This document shows, one piece after another, positions 1 to 13,300 of a DNA stretch of 64,000 nucleotides. The position numbers and the translations under genes are program-made. Source of the stretch: Marthasterias glacialis (lineage: Eukaryota; Echinodermata; Asteroidea; Forcipulatida; Asteriidae); assembly GCA_911728455.2 (NCBI GenBank), contig OU452228.1, positions 7,612,129 through 7,676,128 on the forward strand. Reading direction: 5' to 3'. The notes below the pieces were generated by a model. It had not been told where the DNA came from, did not search any database, and worked only from the letters and a program-made list of their open reading frames with translations. Numbering within the stretch: the first letter of the stretch is position 1; every line of letters begins with the position of its first letter.

Positions 1-17
1 CCGTTGGAAACACCCGG

Positions 18-26
18 TGTATATAA
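18..26 (+). promoter_or_regulatory. Possible TATA box at the left edge
   Basis: TATATAAGG is a near-perfect TATA element. About 30 bp downstream there is a short CpG-rich stretch with a GGTAAGG donor-like site near 55-61, as in a short 5' untranslated exon. No downstream coding exon could be tied to it. Confidence 0.2.
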
Positions 27-490
27 GGGGCTGTTTCTTTGTGGATTTTGCGAGGGGTAAGGGAACGGCGGAAATACGGCGTGGCAGGTGGCAGCGTGTT
101 GCATGCACGCCCCGATGCTGACAAGACGGCGAGGCGACAATACGCTGACTGGACCACTGTTTGTAATGATGGTTCTTCTTTTGCATAGTGGAATTGCACT
201 CAATAATGTTCAATTTACCTTATAAAAAGAACCGAGTGGAGAGTTTTCTGGCTTAAAAACGCTCGTATTGAACAACTGAATTGAAACAATGTGTACCTTA
301 ACACACATCATGTGACTAGTTTAGTACAAAGGCGAAATGCCCTTAAATTGGGAGTGAATTAAAACCATAGGTATATAAAGCAAGCTTAATCAATTAGTTT
401 TTTGGACTTAATTAAAAGCACTCTTTTGGTTTCGACTTCGCTTAACGAGTGGACAAAGGGGTGGTGGGGTTAGAGATACAAATAACACCA

Positions 491-684
491 CGGCCCAATT
501 TCATAGAGCTGCTGTAGCACAACAAGCAGCTAAGCACAACAGAATTATGCTTACCAGAATAAGGTTACCAGCCAAAATACCATTTCTCAAGCTATCTGTG
601 ACTGGTATCCTGCTCATCTTTGCTTAGCAACATTTTTGTAAGCAGTATTTTCTGCTTAAGCAGCTCTATGATGAAATTGGGCCC
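491..684. mobile_element. MITE-like element, family 1 (GGGCCCAATTTCAT termini), copy 1
   Basis: The inverted termini read GGCCCAATTTCATAGAGCTG at the left and its complement at the right (with a 3-bp insertion). The body is rich in GCTTA/TAAGC. Related copies lie at 25793-26048 and 48015-48210. Confidence 0.75.
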
Positions 685-3600
685 AGGAATAAGCCCCATG
701 GTAATAATAGGACTTTGTCTGTAGGACCAAGGGGCATACAGTCAGTAGTCTATACATTAGTTTCTCATTGGTTTGGTGGCGGGGTACAGAAACTGACTAA
801 ATACAATTCAACTGTGAGAGTAGTTTTGGAAATGAGAATCGTTCTGACGGTTGTTTCTCGCCATTTTTACCAAAGCGACGAACGCAATAGCTTCTGCGGG
901 ACCATCTTGTTCCAAGTAGTGGCATTGCGCCGAACGGCCGCGCGTCCCACTGTGTCATTGTTATAGCGATGGACACAATGTCAATACTGTCCACATCCAT
1001 TCACCGTTAACAGAGATAAAAATAATATAAACTTCTTGGACAAACAGTGCACACGTGCACGTGCTGGTCTGGCGTGTGTTCACACGTAGACGTCCGATAT
1101 AATGATATTACTTTTGTCATGGCTGCAACCTTGATAGTTGTGTATTGATAATATGACTCCGACCATGGATCATTGTGGCACATGGGATGATATAGCAGGA
1201 AAGGGCTAGGACGGTGCGTGACACCTCATTTTTCAAATAGGATGGCATTATTCACTTTCAGTCGAATTAAATCAGTTGTAAACAACCCAGATTGTAAAAA
1301 ACAAAAAAAGACAAAACAAAAAAACAAAAAACACTAAATAAAAATAAATAAAGTGGTTTACGACAAAATGGTGTGTAATGTTTCAAACGTTCTTCCTTGC
1401 AAGGTACCAGGGTAAGATTCAAACAAATGTTTTCGAAGGTGACATCACTGTGTAGACATACATTGTCAGGACAAGGGACATGTTTTTTGTGTTCACTGAA
1501 ACCGTCTTTATTGATGCTTTTTGTACGAGCAAGCAGATGGATTTCAGCCCATCGCTCATAACGCGGTATGTCAGTGACGATATTTCGCTTGAGAAATGAT
1601 CTCGGTAAGTGCGGAAATGTGAATGTCACTCTTGAGTGTGTTCTTAAAGTAGAAGGAATAGTCTGAGAACGCAAAATATTAACTAGGTCAACGGGAAAAC
1701 GATTTCCACGTTGATTCAATGTCTACTTCAACTTGTGCAGCTTCAACTTGTTCAACTTTTCTACAATGATGAGCAAAAGTGTTATTTTATACTTCAGTTA
1801 ATTCAGCCATTTTACTTGGCTATGCATACAAGGCAAGCTTCAGAAAGGGACGTCCTACTTACGGTGGATCTTATGGAACAATAAAAAAGATTGATAATTT
1901 ATTACGGTTATTTTATTAACTACCGTATTTTGATAAAAATATAACAACATTTTTGAAAATGTATAAAAGTACATTGGGTTATCACGAAAAAACACTAAAT
2001 ACAATTCTGCCCGTTACATTATTCAGGGACAAGACAAAACAAAATCAATTTAAAAGGTTGGAAACACTTCGTTCTAGCATTTTGTGACTTCAAAATCAAA
2101 GACCGTTTAATTACTCTCATTTCTTCAATGAAATCTCATGAGAGAGAAGAGAAAAAAAAGGGAAAAGTGCAGTCCATGTTTCACATGATAGAAAAGGGAA
2201 ACGAGTTTTTTTCTTGATGAGAATCTATCTCATTTTGTATTTTCCCTACAGCAAATGCAATATCCATCTTAATTGACTTCTTGAAGACGCCCGGAGCAGG
2301 GGACCTCAGAGAGTCACCGTACACCAAAAGTGTAATTTTGACACAATGGGCAGAATCAGATCTATTCTTAGCGAGAAGACTTGCTGTTTACCATTCAACT
2401 TGTTTACAGAGAATAGCCCAAGTGCAAATGTAAAGACTTGTGGAAATATAGCACACAATGAACCATGCCAGGCGTAGGAGGCACACGTTGACAGGGCTAA
2501 CACAGCAACGGATAGAAAAATAATTGCATATTATATCGAGACAGTGAATTACTGATGTGTGTTTAAGAAATGAACCCTGCTATAAACGAAATTAAGGTTC
2601 TTCGTCTCTCGTTGAGCATCTTGGAGCCCGCCAGATGTCATTAAGTCATCAAAATGTGCCCTGCATAATTGGGAAAAAATCGAGTCCGCGTACTTAGGCT
2701 ATATACTCCGAGGATCTGCGGTAAATAAAGCGAGTCAAGTCATTACGCTCACTGAAGCGCGACCGGGTCGCAAGGGAATATTGCCTCCGGAACGATTTCT
2801 CCGCTGTACGGTGCCCCAGCCAGTCCATGGTCGTGCTGCCGCGGCGTAGTTGCGATACGGTCGTATCACTCGAGCGAGCCGGGTTGAGCTGCTCAACCGA
2901 GAGGTGCAAAAACGACCCGATAAAAGGACACTTCGGATGGGTTTATCCAGTCAATTAGAAGGTCTGATGGCGGGAAGGAAATGCCATTTTTGCATGATTA
3001 CCATTGGTTTAGCATAGATGAAGTAATTCGTCCATTGCGCTAGATGAAGCTAACATGCTGATGATGAATGTTGCATCAGAGGTGTCTGGGCTTGCTTCGA
3101 TGGCCAGAAATCATCGGACATTGCCTTTTGTTGACCTTCACAAATAAAAACAATGCCAACCAGCTCTTAGGCCTATATATTATAAAAATCGTATTCGTCG
3201 AGCAGTTGCATTTGGTTGTTCGTACATTCACATTGACAGAAAAGCTGTTCGTCAAAAGGCAGAGGAACACCAATGCAAACATTATGTCGGAGTGTCTATA
3301 TCCGTTATAGGTCTATCCGTTGGAGGTATGAGGAAACAAGTAATTTGTTGTCTGTTTAGACATGCCAAATGGTAATGTGCAAAAGGTTTGCTGAATTAAA
3401 ACTGATCTTATAAAACAGAGGAGATGACGAGCCAAAGTGATCTTTCTCAAATTATGCTATTATGCTTCACAAAAGCACAAATATTTTCAAGCTCAAGAAA
3501 GCATGCAATTTAACATGCACTTTAATCTGACAACAATATTGACCAGCAAAAAATATTTTGAAAAGTACACAAACTCGTTAGCAGGGATAATTTTAAATCA

Positions 3601-5646
3601 TTAAGTTAATGTAGCGGACCAATCAGTTAATCGTGGCTTCACTGGGCCATACGGGGAGGCGTTTCACCAGGAGGACGCCTCAACTCCTTCCCTCAATGAT
3701 TTCTGCTTTGACTACACCTTAGTACACATGCCTGTCACACCACTTTGCCACGTCCTCTAGTCGGTGGTCTGAAAATCATTATCCACCAAACCAGGCTCTT
3801 TTGCACTGATGACCAAAAACAATAATTCACTTGGGACCTTTGAGGTATCACGTTATCAGAAACCTATTATAACGCGTATGGTTAATACCTGGATTGCAGG
3901 GTTGTTCATTTGAAATCATCAAGAGTTCAATCATACAGTAATACAATTGGGTTTCTAATTATTTTAACGAGCTAATGGAGAAACCTTCAGTTTAGGAGTT
4001 TCTTAATCACCTATTACTCTATAAATCTGTTGGTATACAAAATCATTCTGTTTTCGTATACATTGTATGTCTTGCTCTTCACAATGAGCATTTTGGGGAC
4101 AATTGGAGCTTGATTGTCTTTATGTCAACTGAAGTTTGTTGGAGACTATGCTTTACTTGTGTTGGATATCGAGATGCTGAAAGAATTAGCTTAAGCCTCG
4201 CAAAATGACATCGGTACAGGAGGCTTGGATATGAATATAATACGGTAATGACATGATTATGCAGCCGCCGGGCAGGTACGGTCGACTGCAACCGTGCCAA
4301 AATAATTACAACATCCTCGATGTGATATGATGCCGTCCTCGTACTGGCGGGAGCTGAGACGTAATATTCCCCGGGGGCATGGCTGCGGCTTTGCCCCGTG
4401 TCGATTCCCCCCTCAAGACCCCCGTGCCGTAATCGAACTTCATCCTTATGTCATCAGAAGCGGCTGTTCAAAAGAGCGGGAACAATTCAAGGTTTTTTTG
4501 TTTCCCTCAGTACGAAACTTGGATATAATGAATTATTTGAAATTTAATTAGCTATTTTCTGTTAATTTGGTTCGACATTAATAATAAGGGTGGGAGTCGA
4601 TTTTGTTTGCCTGGAGCGATTCGTTGATTGCGAAGATGTTTGCGTGTCATTTGCAATAAAACAAAAAGAAACAAACCCTAAGCTAAAAAAAATAATTAGA
4701 ACACAACATGACAAGTGTTATCAAGGACAAGGTGTGGCTGGTCAGGACAGACGGACAGCAAGGCCATGTCATAAACAACATGCCGCGCACAGTGGCTTTT
4801 GGAAGGGGAAGGGAGAAGAAATTTTAAACACTGAACCCATACTTAGTGATTATTTTTAGTTGATGAACAACTAAAAAAGCTTACACGCATTATTACATCG
4901 AAGCCCGAGCACCGAAATTCATGTACATACAATGTATTATTGGAGTCTTTGATGATCTCTGAAATACTGGATAGTATAATTATGAGAAGTACACTGAACA
5001 ACACAGGGATTTGGAGAAGCTATTATTAGGCCATTTTCACTGACAGGCCAATATACTTAACCGCTGTATACTACAACAATTGACAAAATCTGAAACAATG
5101 TACCGTGTTCACTGGAAAACAAAACACTATATTATTATTCTTATCTCCAGCGACATCATTATAGTCTTTAGGTCACGTAGTGACGACTCTTGCCCTGTAC
5201 GACCGCAGCTTCATATTTGGCTCCAGGGTTAGTTTGAAAACGTGTGTTTTCAATAGGGGGCTGCAAACAGGCAGAGCCGAAGACGAGTCCGAAGCCCTAG
5301 TTTTGAAATGGGCCGATCTTTTAACGCCAAAACTTTCGGAAGCAGTTTCCACATAGGCCTACCTTTATGTCAAAGTTGGCAGTTAACTCAAAGAGGGCGC
5401 TAGAGCATAACGCCATAAACCAATGGCATACATTTACACCGGATGAGGGCGGTGTTGCAAATGAACGAACTACTTTATGACAATAAAATAATTACAATTT
5501 TTTTCAATTTTCTTATTAACGAGCATGATGTTTCCAAAAAATACACTGTCTGTCAAGAAATAAACACTAGAAATCTTTGAAAAGTTTATTAAAATAGGTA
5601 AAATTACATTCAAACAGTAAACTACGAAACTAAAACCAAAACAATT

Positions 5647-6510
5647 AAGTTGTTGATTTATTTGTGGAAGCCTTAATTTGTCGACTGACATTACCAAATG
5701 AAAGTAAAAGCTCAATGACATGGCACTCACCAACATGTGGGGGTGTGGGCAAAGCCCGGCCCCCAACGCTCATGAGATTTTTCAGTGATTCCAAGGCTTA
5801 AAATGGCCCTATGATGCCGAGCATTAGACAACTCATATTAGAAATTGAAACTTTGAAAACCTGATTTTTTTTTTGCGAATCCCGTTTGGAGTATATGGAC
5901 ATAAATAGTCTTGTGTGGGTCCAGGGGGTCCGGACGCTCTACGGTTTTAAGTGTTTTTAGGGCTAAGGAAGACCGTCAAGTTGCCGAAAATATACGTTTT
6001 TTGACGTTTAGGACGTGTAAACTAATGCCCCTAACTAAGTCTAGGGGCTGAAATTCTGCAATGACGGTCCAGCTTTAAGTGTTTTCAGACAGCTTAGAGC
6101 CCCGCACGATGCCGATAATATTCAATTTGGTTAGTCAAAGTTGGACTTCTTGCACTACAATGATTAAAGACGCCCGCTCGTTACCACTACCCGACGACTG
6201 TTTCTGTGGCACAAAATAATCATTGTGCCTGAACCTATTTTACATACAACGCGTGCGCCAATTAAAGTGATCTTTCGCGGCACGAATCATAGATATAGAA
6301 TATTCTATATCTAGCCTATGGCGCGAATTTGTTTGTCGCGCGTTGACGAGCGGGCTTCTTCAAACTAAAATGTTCAGTCGCTGCAAATCCAGTCGGCAAA
6401 TCTCTCTAAGCTTGCCGAATGGATTTATGTTCAGCCCGAGCCCTTACTCGGGTAAGTTTGGTGCGCAATTTGCCGACTGTGGCTCTAAATGCAGACTTAG
6501 GACAAGTATG
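5647..6510 (+). repeat. Dispersed repeat, copy A (others at 47301-47967 and 54401-54990)
   Basis: Shared landmarks with the other copies, in the same order: a CGACTGACATTACCAAATGA segment, GCCGAGCATTAGAC, a GGGTCCAGGGGG-GGACGCTCTA block, ACTAATGCCCCTAA, and a terminal part with GTCGGCAAATCTCT and CAATTTGCCGACTGTGGCTC. Copies A and C keep the end; copy B lacks it. There is no coding frame, so this is probably a non-autonomous element. Confidence 0.7.
6171..6356. mobile_element. Short inverted-repeat element nested in dispersed repeat copy A
   Basis: The termini GCCCGCTCGT (6172-6181) and ACGAGCGGGC (6346-6355) are exact complements. Copy C of the host repeat runs straight through this point, so the element is an insertion. 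It contains a perfect 22-bp palindrome at 6291-6312. Confidence 0.65.
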
Positions 6511-7303
6511 GGGGTGTCTCACCACCCCCCCCCCCCACAACCCCCGGTCGCTACAGCGCTGACAATAATGAGATAGAAATATTAAAGGAGACAGAAGTCA
6601 CATTGGCGAATCCTCCTCAGTTTGTCTAAGCATGGAGGTAGAATCCACTTTCTTAGAGGTTTTACGTCATACTGTTTTGTTAAGTTTGATGAGTCACATC
6701 GCCGCCATGTGATCAGTGGTCATGAATGCATTACTAAGAAAGACACTGTCGTCTGCTGTATGCTGTGCTCATGTAAACAAGGACGACTAGTCGTACCTAG
6801 TCGTACACTTCAGACGTCTTTACTTTTGAACGCGATTTATTACATTATTGATTTATTTAAACTATATGGGCCTACTAAGTAACGTTTGGATTCATGTTTG
6901 TATACTCATTATCATATTTGTTTGTTTCAAAGTAACATTGTCTGTGACGGACTGGTAGACAGGTTACTCCCTCAGCTATTCCAAACAGCGGCTTGTTTCG
7001 CGACTATCTATGAGGCGGAGGAGGGTTCAAAGGTCAATTTAGTCATCTGGTTCGCTGTGTATGCTCGAAAGTAAAGACGATCAGAACGCGCCTGTGGAGG
7101 TTGGAAGGTGTCACATTTTACCACACAATTCACACAATAACTCTTTGTATTGTATGTCTGAGAAAATACCTGAGTCAAAGTGGTACGAATACAACGGACA
7201 AATTTGACTGAATGTTCACGTAGAAAGCCATCCCGTTCAACAACGGTGTCACTCAGGGGCCACTAGCCCAAATTTCCCGGTGTGTAGTTTATTGTAAACA
7301 AAC

Positions 7304-10300
7304 ATGGCGGAGTTTTCAGGCTACCGTGACAGACTGACACGGTCATGTAGTTTTGATTCTACATTTGAGCAGATTTTACCTCCGGAGCAGTGGAAGATTT
7401 ACTTGAGTAATGACTCTGATATAAAGAGAGGACATAAACTTGATCGAACTACGTTTAATGGGTTTATGGACGCAGATGGACGGTTGGTAGATGTACAAAG
7501 TTTTCGCCAGGCTGTATTTAGAGGTTTGTATCAAATCTGATGGAGTGATGATGTGATGTCTAATAATAAAAATGACTTTAAAATATCGAAATGGAACTCA
7601 CAAATTCTCATATCTCTATCAATTTCACAATCTTTGTCATGTGTGAAGCCTTAAAGTTTCTTTTAATGTGAATTAATGTTTAAAGTGGGTCAAGCCTTAA
7701 AAGTGTTCATTAACAAGGAAATTAATATACAATTTACAAAAAAAATTACCACAAAATAAGTAGATAAATAAAAAAAATAAAAAGTAAATAATAATCACAA
7801 TAAACAATTTACAACAAGCCTACACCAAATTAGACTGTAGACCAATCTTTTTTAGGGTCAGTTTGGAATGGGATAACATAGCACGCAAGGTTTACCTCGC
7901 ATCACACTGGAATTTGTTTAACAGTAGTTGCGTAACCGTAACCCAAGATCCTTCTGACACTTGTAGGTCTAAGGGATGTGACCAAGAGATGGTTACTACA
8001 GCTGTTTTCATAATTGCGTAAACATCATTTGTCAGAGATGCCTGTGAAAGTGATGCGATCAAAAATTAACCCTGGGCGTATTTGCATTCCAGTAATGGTT
8101 TGGTTCTATGATATAAGCTAATTTAAAACACACAAATAGTTTTTTTTTTTCATTTGAATGGAAGACATCTGTCTTAGCTTTTTCATTTTACTTGTTTTGA
8201 TTTTGATTTGATTTGTTTACACAATCAATTCAAGTACATCCTTGTTTTGTCTGAAAACCGATTCCCTTATATTATAATAGTGTGGTCATTGTAGGCATGC
8301 TCCCATTAATTGATGCAATTGCTGGATATGCTAATAGTGACTTTAAAACTGCCTACTCTACCCTAGATGTTTCAGGCCATAATAAATGTGTGTTTGTTAT
8401 GTCTTTTACAAATCATGATATTATTGTAAGTTTCTCAAATGTACCATTTTATCATCTGTAGGGGGAATTGAGAAAGATGTTCGACATGATGCATGGTCTT
8501 TTCTCTTTGGACTCTATCCTTTCCAGTCAACAAGAAGGTATTGTCATAAGTACTATTGTACACTTGTCTATGGAAAATGTAAATTTATTCCCGTAGAAAG
8601 TTGCATTTATTAATTCCACTCCCTAGGCCCACTTGCTGACAGGCAACATCCATCGTCCACTATCCTATGGTCATTCAACAGTAAAATGTTTGGACTTATA
8701 GGGGCTGTGTCGTCATGATCACAGCGAGTCTGTGGCTAGACTGAATTATGACCTCTCAACCTGTTATTGCATGCACACGCGCGCGAGTGGCGGTCACATC
8801 ACAGAATTATAATGACGGCACCCTTTGTGATATGACGATCAAGGCGGGCGCGTGCAGTAACTGGGTGAGAATTCATGTTTCTGGGCCCAGAAACAGGCTA
8901 GGATCATGACGACACAGCCCCTTTAAAGCCCCAGCTCAACATTTGGTGAGAAGAAAAACACAAATGTTCACAGATTTACATATACCCTACATGGTATAAA
9001 TAAAATTATGGTAGAAAACTTCCCTTGAAATATTTTTGCCTGAAGTGTTATTGTTTTTAAATAATAAATGAAATAAGATCCAAAATTAGTTTTCGTCTCA
9101 GTGAGATGAAAACTCTGTCTATAGGAATTTGTAGAAAAATGCTGAATGCATTTTTATCGTTTTCTTGGAATTGAAACACTGAAATGAGCTGACATTTTCA
9201 AAGGTTGGTTTTATTACAAATATCTTGATTTGTGCAAAGAATGGAAGGATTTACAGTCAGTTTACCAATGTTGAGTTTGGGCTTTAAGGTCGATATACCT
9301 GGCCCAATGATTATAAGCAGTTGTTACTTGTGCCTACAGTCCTCATTCCTTCACAATCAGACTTTTTCCTGAAGAGGATTTTGGAGGGCTTAGGGTTTAA
9401 ATAATTTGCAGATGAGTATTAAACACAAAAAAATTCAACAATTGTTCTGAAACATAGAGAACAAAAACAAACAAAAACTAGTTGAGGCAGAGAGACTGTT
9501 AAACCAATCTGAAAGTCCTATGGGAAAGTTTTGAAGGGGCACCAAGGCCAAGGTTAGGGCAACAGAAACCAGGCCTCCATGGCCTCCATTTAATTCCAGG
9601 CCCGAGCTGCTTCAAAAACAGAAATGTTTAAAGAATTACCAAAATGGTCCAGGTTTGTCATAATTTTGGGTTTTCAAAAGTTGAAATTCAACCATGTAAA
9701 CAGAAAACCAACACTGGTCATAAATTAAGTCCAACTGCTATACAAAATCTTAAGATAATGGCAGGGTTTTCCCCATACACAAGCTAGCGATTGATACTGA
9801 CAAGTCAACGCCTATTTTATCCCAATTCAATTGTTGCAAACTTGCAAACTTTGTGTCTAGAATCCACCACAGCTGAAAAAAACAAAATTAATAAAAATAA
9901 AAAAAAACCTGGGGAGAACCCAGAATGGCAACCATGTTCACTGGTAATATTACTTGTACTCTGCTTGTCTCGCCAGAGAAAGAGAGGTTCTAGCCATGGA
10001 ATACCACTACAGATATGAAGCCTTGAAAGCCCGATGGAAGGCCCTACTTGCCCTGACAACACCATCAAGTGATGCCCTTGAAAATGGCACAGAAGAAACT
10101 TACTTGTCAAGGAAGAACACCTTACCAATCAACAGTTCACAACAGAACCCAACTGATTGTAGGTGTGGACAGACAGGTAAGAGATGTACTTCTTGTATTA
10201 CATACTACAATTCTGCTATGTTCTTATTATGCATACATGTAGCTTTACATGTATGTATAGACCTATCCATTGGGGATGTCCTGTACCAGTTTCTCCCCAT

Positions 10301-13300
10301 GACTGGGATGCAAACACGCCCAGCGTTCTGTTTTAAAAAGCATCACAGGCGTCTCCGACCAATGGTGTTGATGCAACTTTACAAAATGCCAGCGTGACGT
10401 GTGTAAGTGCCTTTGCGCTGTACATACGTGAGCATAAAAGTGTCCCAGGTATGGCTGAAAACGCTGGTATAGTACAGGACATTATGAAGTTGTCTTAAAA
10501 TGGACTGGTCTAAATTTTAACTTTGTGTAATTGCATTCCAAGTGTCAGCACAGATTAAAGATCTAATGGCTAAGACCCATGGTTTTGTGTTGACGTTGTG
10601 AAGTACAAAATGAGAGCAACCATTCTCTTGTTATTTTCCTAGGAGGCAAAAGTACTTCTAATGGACCACTTCATTCAGCAATGAAAACATCTGAAGATCA
10701 GAAACTACAGATGGAATGTATGGAGCTACAGGCGAGGGTAGGTTATGATTACACTTTGAACTTGTTGAAACTAAATTCTGCTGATTCCGTGAAGAAAAAA
10801 ATGTTTGTTTTTAACATGCACTTAACTTGTTCAGTTTTCTTTATGCAGTAAAAACCACAAGGGAAACTGACTGGGTTAATTTTTGAATCGATTTTTGGGG
10901 TGAACAAAGAAAAATTGACTGGAGCTGGATTTGAACCTGTGACCACAGGTTTAACATACCTATGCTTTACCAACTGAGCTATCCAGCCCTTATGTTGGCA
11001 GTCTCCCTATTTTGTCAATATCTTCGTTCAGGCTTCTGACTGGCACCTCCCATACAAAGATATTGACAAAATAGGGTGGCCGCCAACATTAGGGCTGGAT
11101 AGCTCAGTTGATAGGGCATCGATACATTAAACCGGTGGTTCAGGATCAAATCCCGCTCCAGTCAATTTTTCTTTGTTCACCTTAAAACAGTTTTCTTTAA
11201 ACTACCTGCAGTTGCCTGCCTGTCAGAAACATTTTGTTATTTGATCAAAATTTATACAATAAGTGGGTGTTTTGCAAGCAATTGTCGCAAATGTTGTTTT
11301 TAGGTTGTTGATTCTATATGTGAATTTACTGTCTTTAATTTTTTTATTTTTTTCCTTAAGATATATGCTGAAAGGGAACCCTTAGATATTGGTAATATGG
11401 AATCATTCCGGAAAAGTATTCGTATCATAGATAAGGACGTACCAAGAACGGACAGAGATCATCCACACTTCAAGTAAGATTAGAGATCTATCTTTTTTGT
11501 AAGAACTTCCTGTTGGGTCACAGAAATGAACTTTTGTCTGTACAATATAGTTGCCAGATATCTGTTAAGCTTCAGACCCAAACTGGACAAAATCATGGAA
11601 TGATGTCAACTCTTATTTTACAGATCAATGATCTTTTAAATGGAGGGTTGATTTAAGAAACATGTCGTCCAGAATGTTACGTTTCATATGTTTGTCACAT
11701 TTAGTAGGCAAAATGCTGTAAGTCTCACACTTGAATTTTTTTTGTCTCACAGGAAAAAGAAAATTATAAAGTAGAAGAATTGACATTCTTGGTGTTGTAA
11801 TCAGTTTGCTACTTTGTATCAAATTTAATTGCTATTTTGATTGCCTCTACAGGGGTCCAGATAATCCTAATCTGAGCCGATTACGAGATATTCTCATCAC
11901 ATTTGCTGTCTTTCATCCTCGTAAGTATAGACTGAGATTTATGTCAAGTATTAAGATATTAGGTACAATTACAATTGATAAGTTTTCAGATTAATTTGTG
12001 TTAGTATCAATTGGTTAGCAGATCAGATTTATCACTCAGAAGTAGTGAGAGAGATTAGTATCGTTCAATTTTACTGTTCACAAATTCACATCTGACTGAG
12101 CTTGGGCATATGTACGACTGCAGATTTTATAACTCATGATTTTACCAGACATTAATAAATACCTCAGAGAGTTTATGCACTCTGATTGGTTGAAGACTGG
12201 TCAACGTGGGGTGTATTAAACATGTGATATAAAGACCGGCTCTGTAAACTAATGAATTATTGGCCCCTAAAATAACATTGTTGTGTGAAAATTCTGTATG
12301 CACTGTGCATTTTGTGCGGGGAATTATCAAATCAAACTGTTTTCTTTGCGCATACATTTGTTTTTTATTTTGGCAAGGAGAGATGGTGCCTCGTGCAAGC
12401 GCATACCACGATAATGCGTGAACGCGCAGACAGTGTATCAATTTAAGGTAGCTGGTACGCACATGAAACCAACATAATGCAAAGCATAAAGCTGAACACC
12501 AACCAAAGTATTTCCATTTATGGTGCTGTTAATTTTCAAAGCTCGTAGTCTGGTTCTTTAATATATGCATAAAAAGTTAACTATGTGTAAGAGATAAAGT
12601 GCCACGCAAAAATTGAACAACCTAAAGAATGGCCCTTGAACATGAATAGAAAATATCAGCGAAAGAAAAATCACAAATTCTGATGTTTTTGATCTTTTTT
12701 CCATTAAAGGTATTTATTAATGGTAATAACAGTGCGATGACCTGGTCTTCACTTCGTTGTAATGACCCTGGTTGGTGGCTGGCCGCTGTTAATGGACCTA
12801 GCCTTCGGCTTGGTCCAGTAACAGCGGCAAGCCACTAACCAGGTCATTACCACGCAGTGAAGACCGGGTCCTCACACTGCTATTGCCTTATTGGTATACC
12901 GAAGTACAAGAGAGTTTCTTCTAACTAAATGAGGATGTGGATTTTCAATTATTTAAACTTATGAAACAATTGACTGTTTGTTTGTTCACCAGAGGTGACA
13001 TATGCTCAGGGAATGAATGATGTCCTAAGTAGATTCTTTGTGGTAATGGACAGTGAAGTGGAATCCTACTGGTGCTTCACGTTATATCTAGAAACCATCT
13101 ACAAAGATTTCCTTGAAGATGGCATGCTTCATAAACTAGGTAGGAGTTGATGGACAGAATACCAAAATAATATACAAATAAATTTGATGCATATGAGCGT
13201 ATGTCACAGAATGTAATCTTGAGGTGAAATCTTGACTGTTCCATTTTGTGAAAAGCGATATTTCACCGAGTGATTATATTTTGCGACAATGCATGAATGA

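Larger units (their letters stand above)
1..7303. other. Intergenic, no supported gene
   Basis: I see no convincing coding exon. The stretch holds an inverted-repeat element (491-684), a dispersed repeat with a nested element (5647-6510), a G/C-run module (about 6520-6560) and a CpG-rich patch (about 2694-2930). The patch has a 71-codon minus-strand open frame that could be an exon, but it has no recognisable motif. Confidence 0.6.

Noticed and set aside
1267-1719. 150-codon minus-strand frame
   Set aside because: The C-terminal third is the translation of an A-rich low-complexity tract, and the remainder has no recognisable motif.
10917-11163. Two possible tRNA-Asn genes
   Set aside because: The minus-strand copy has two T-stem mismatches and one in the D stem. 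The plus copy lacks T33 and has a shifted anticodon. Both are part of an inverted repeat, so I call them SINE-like.
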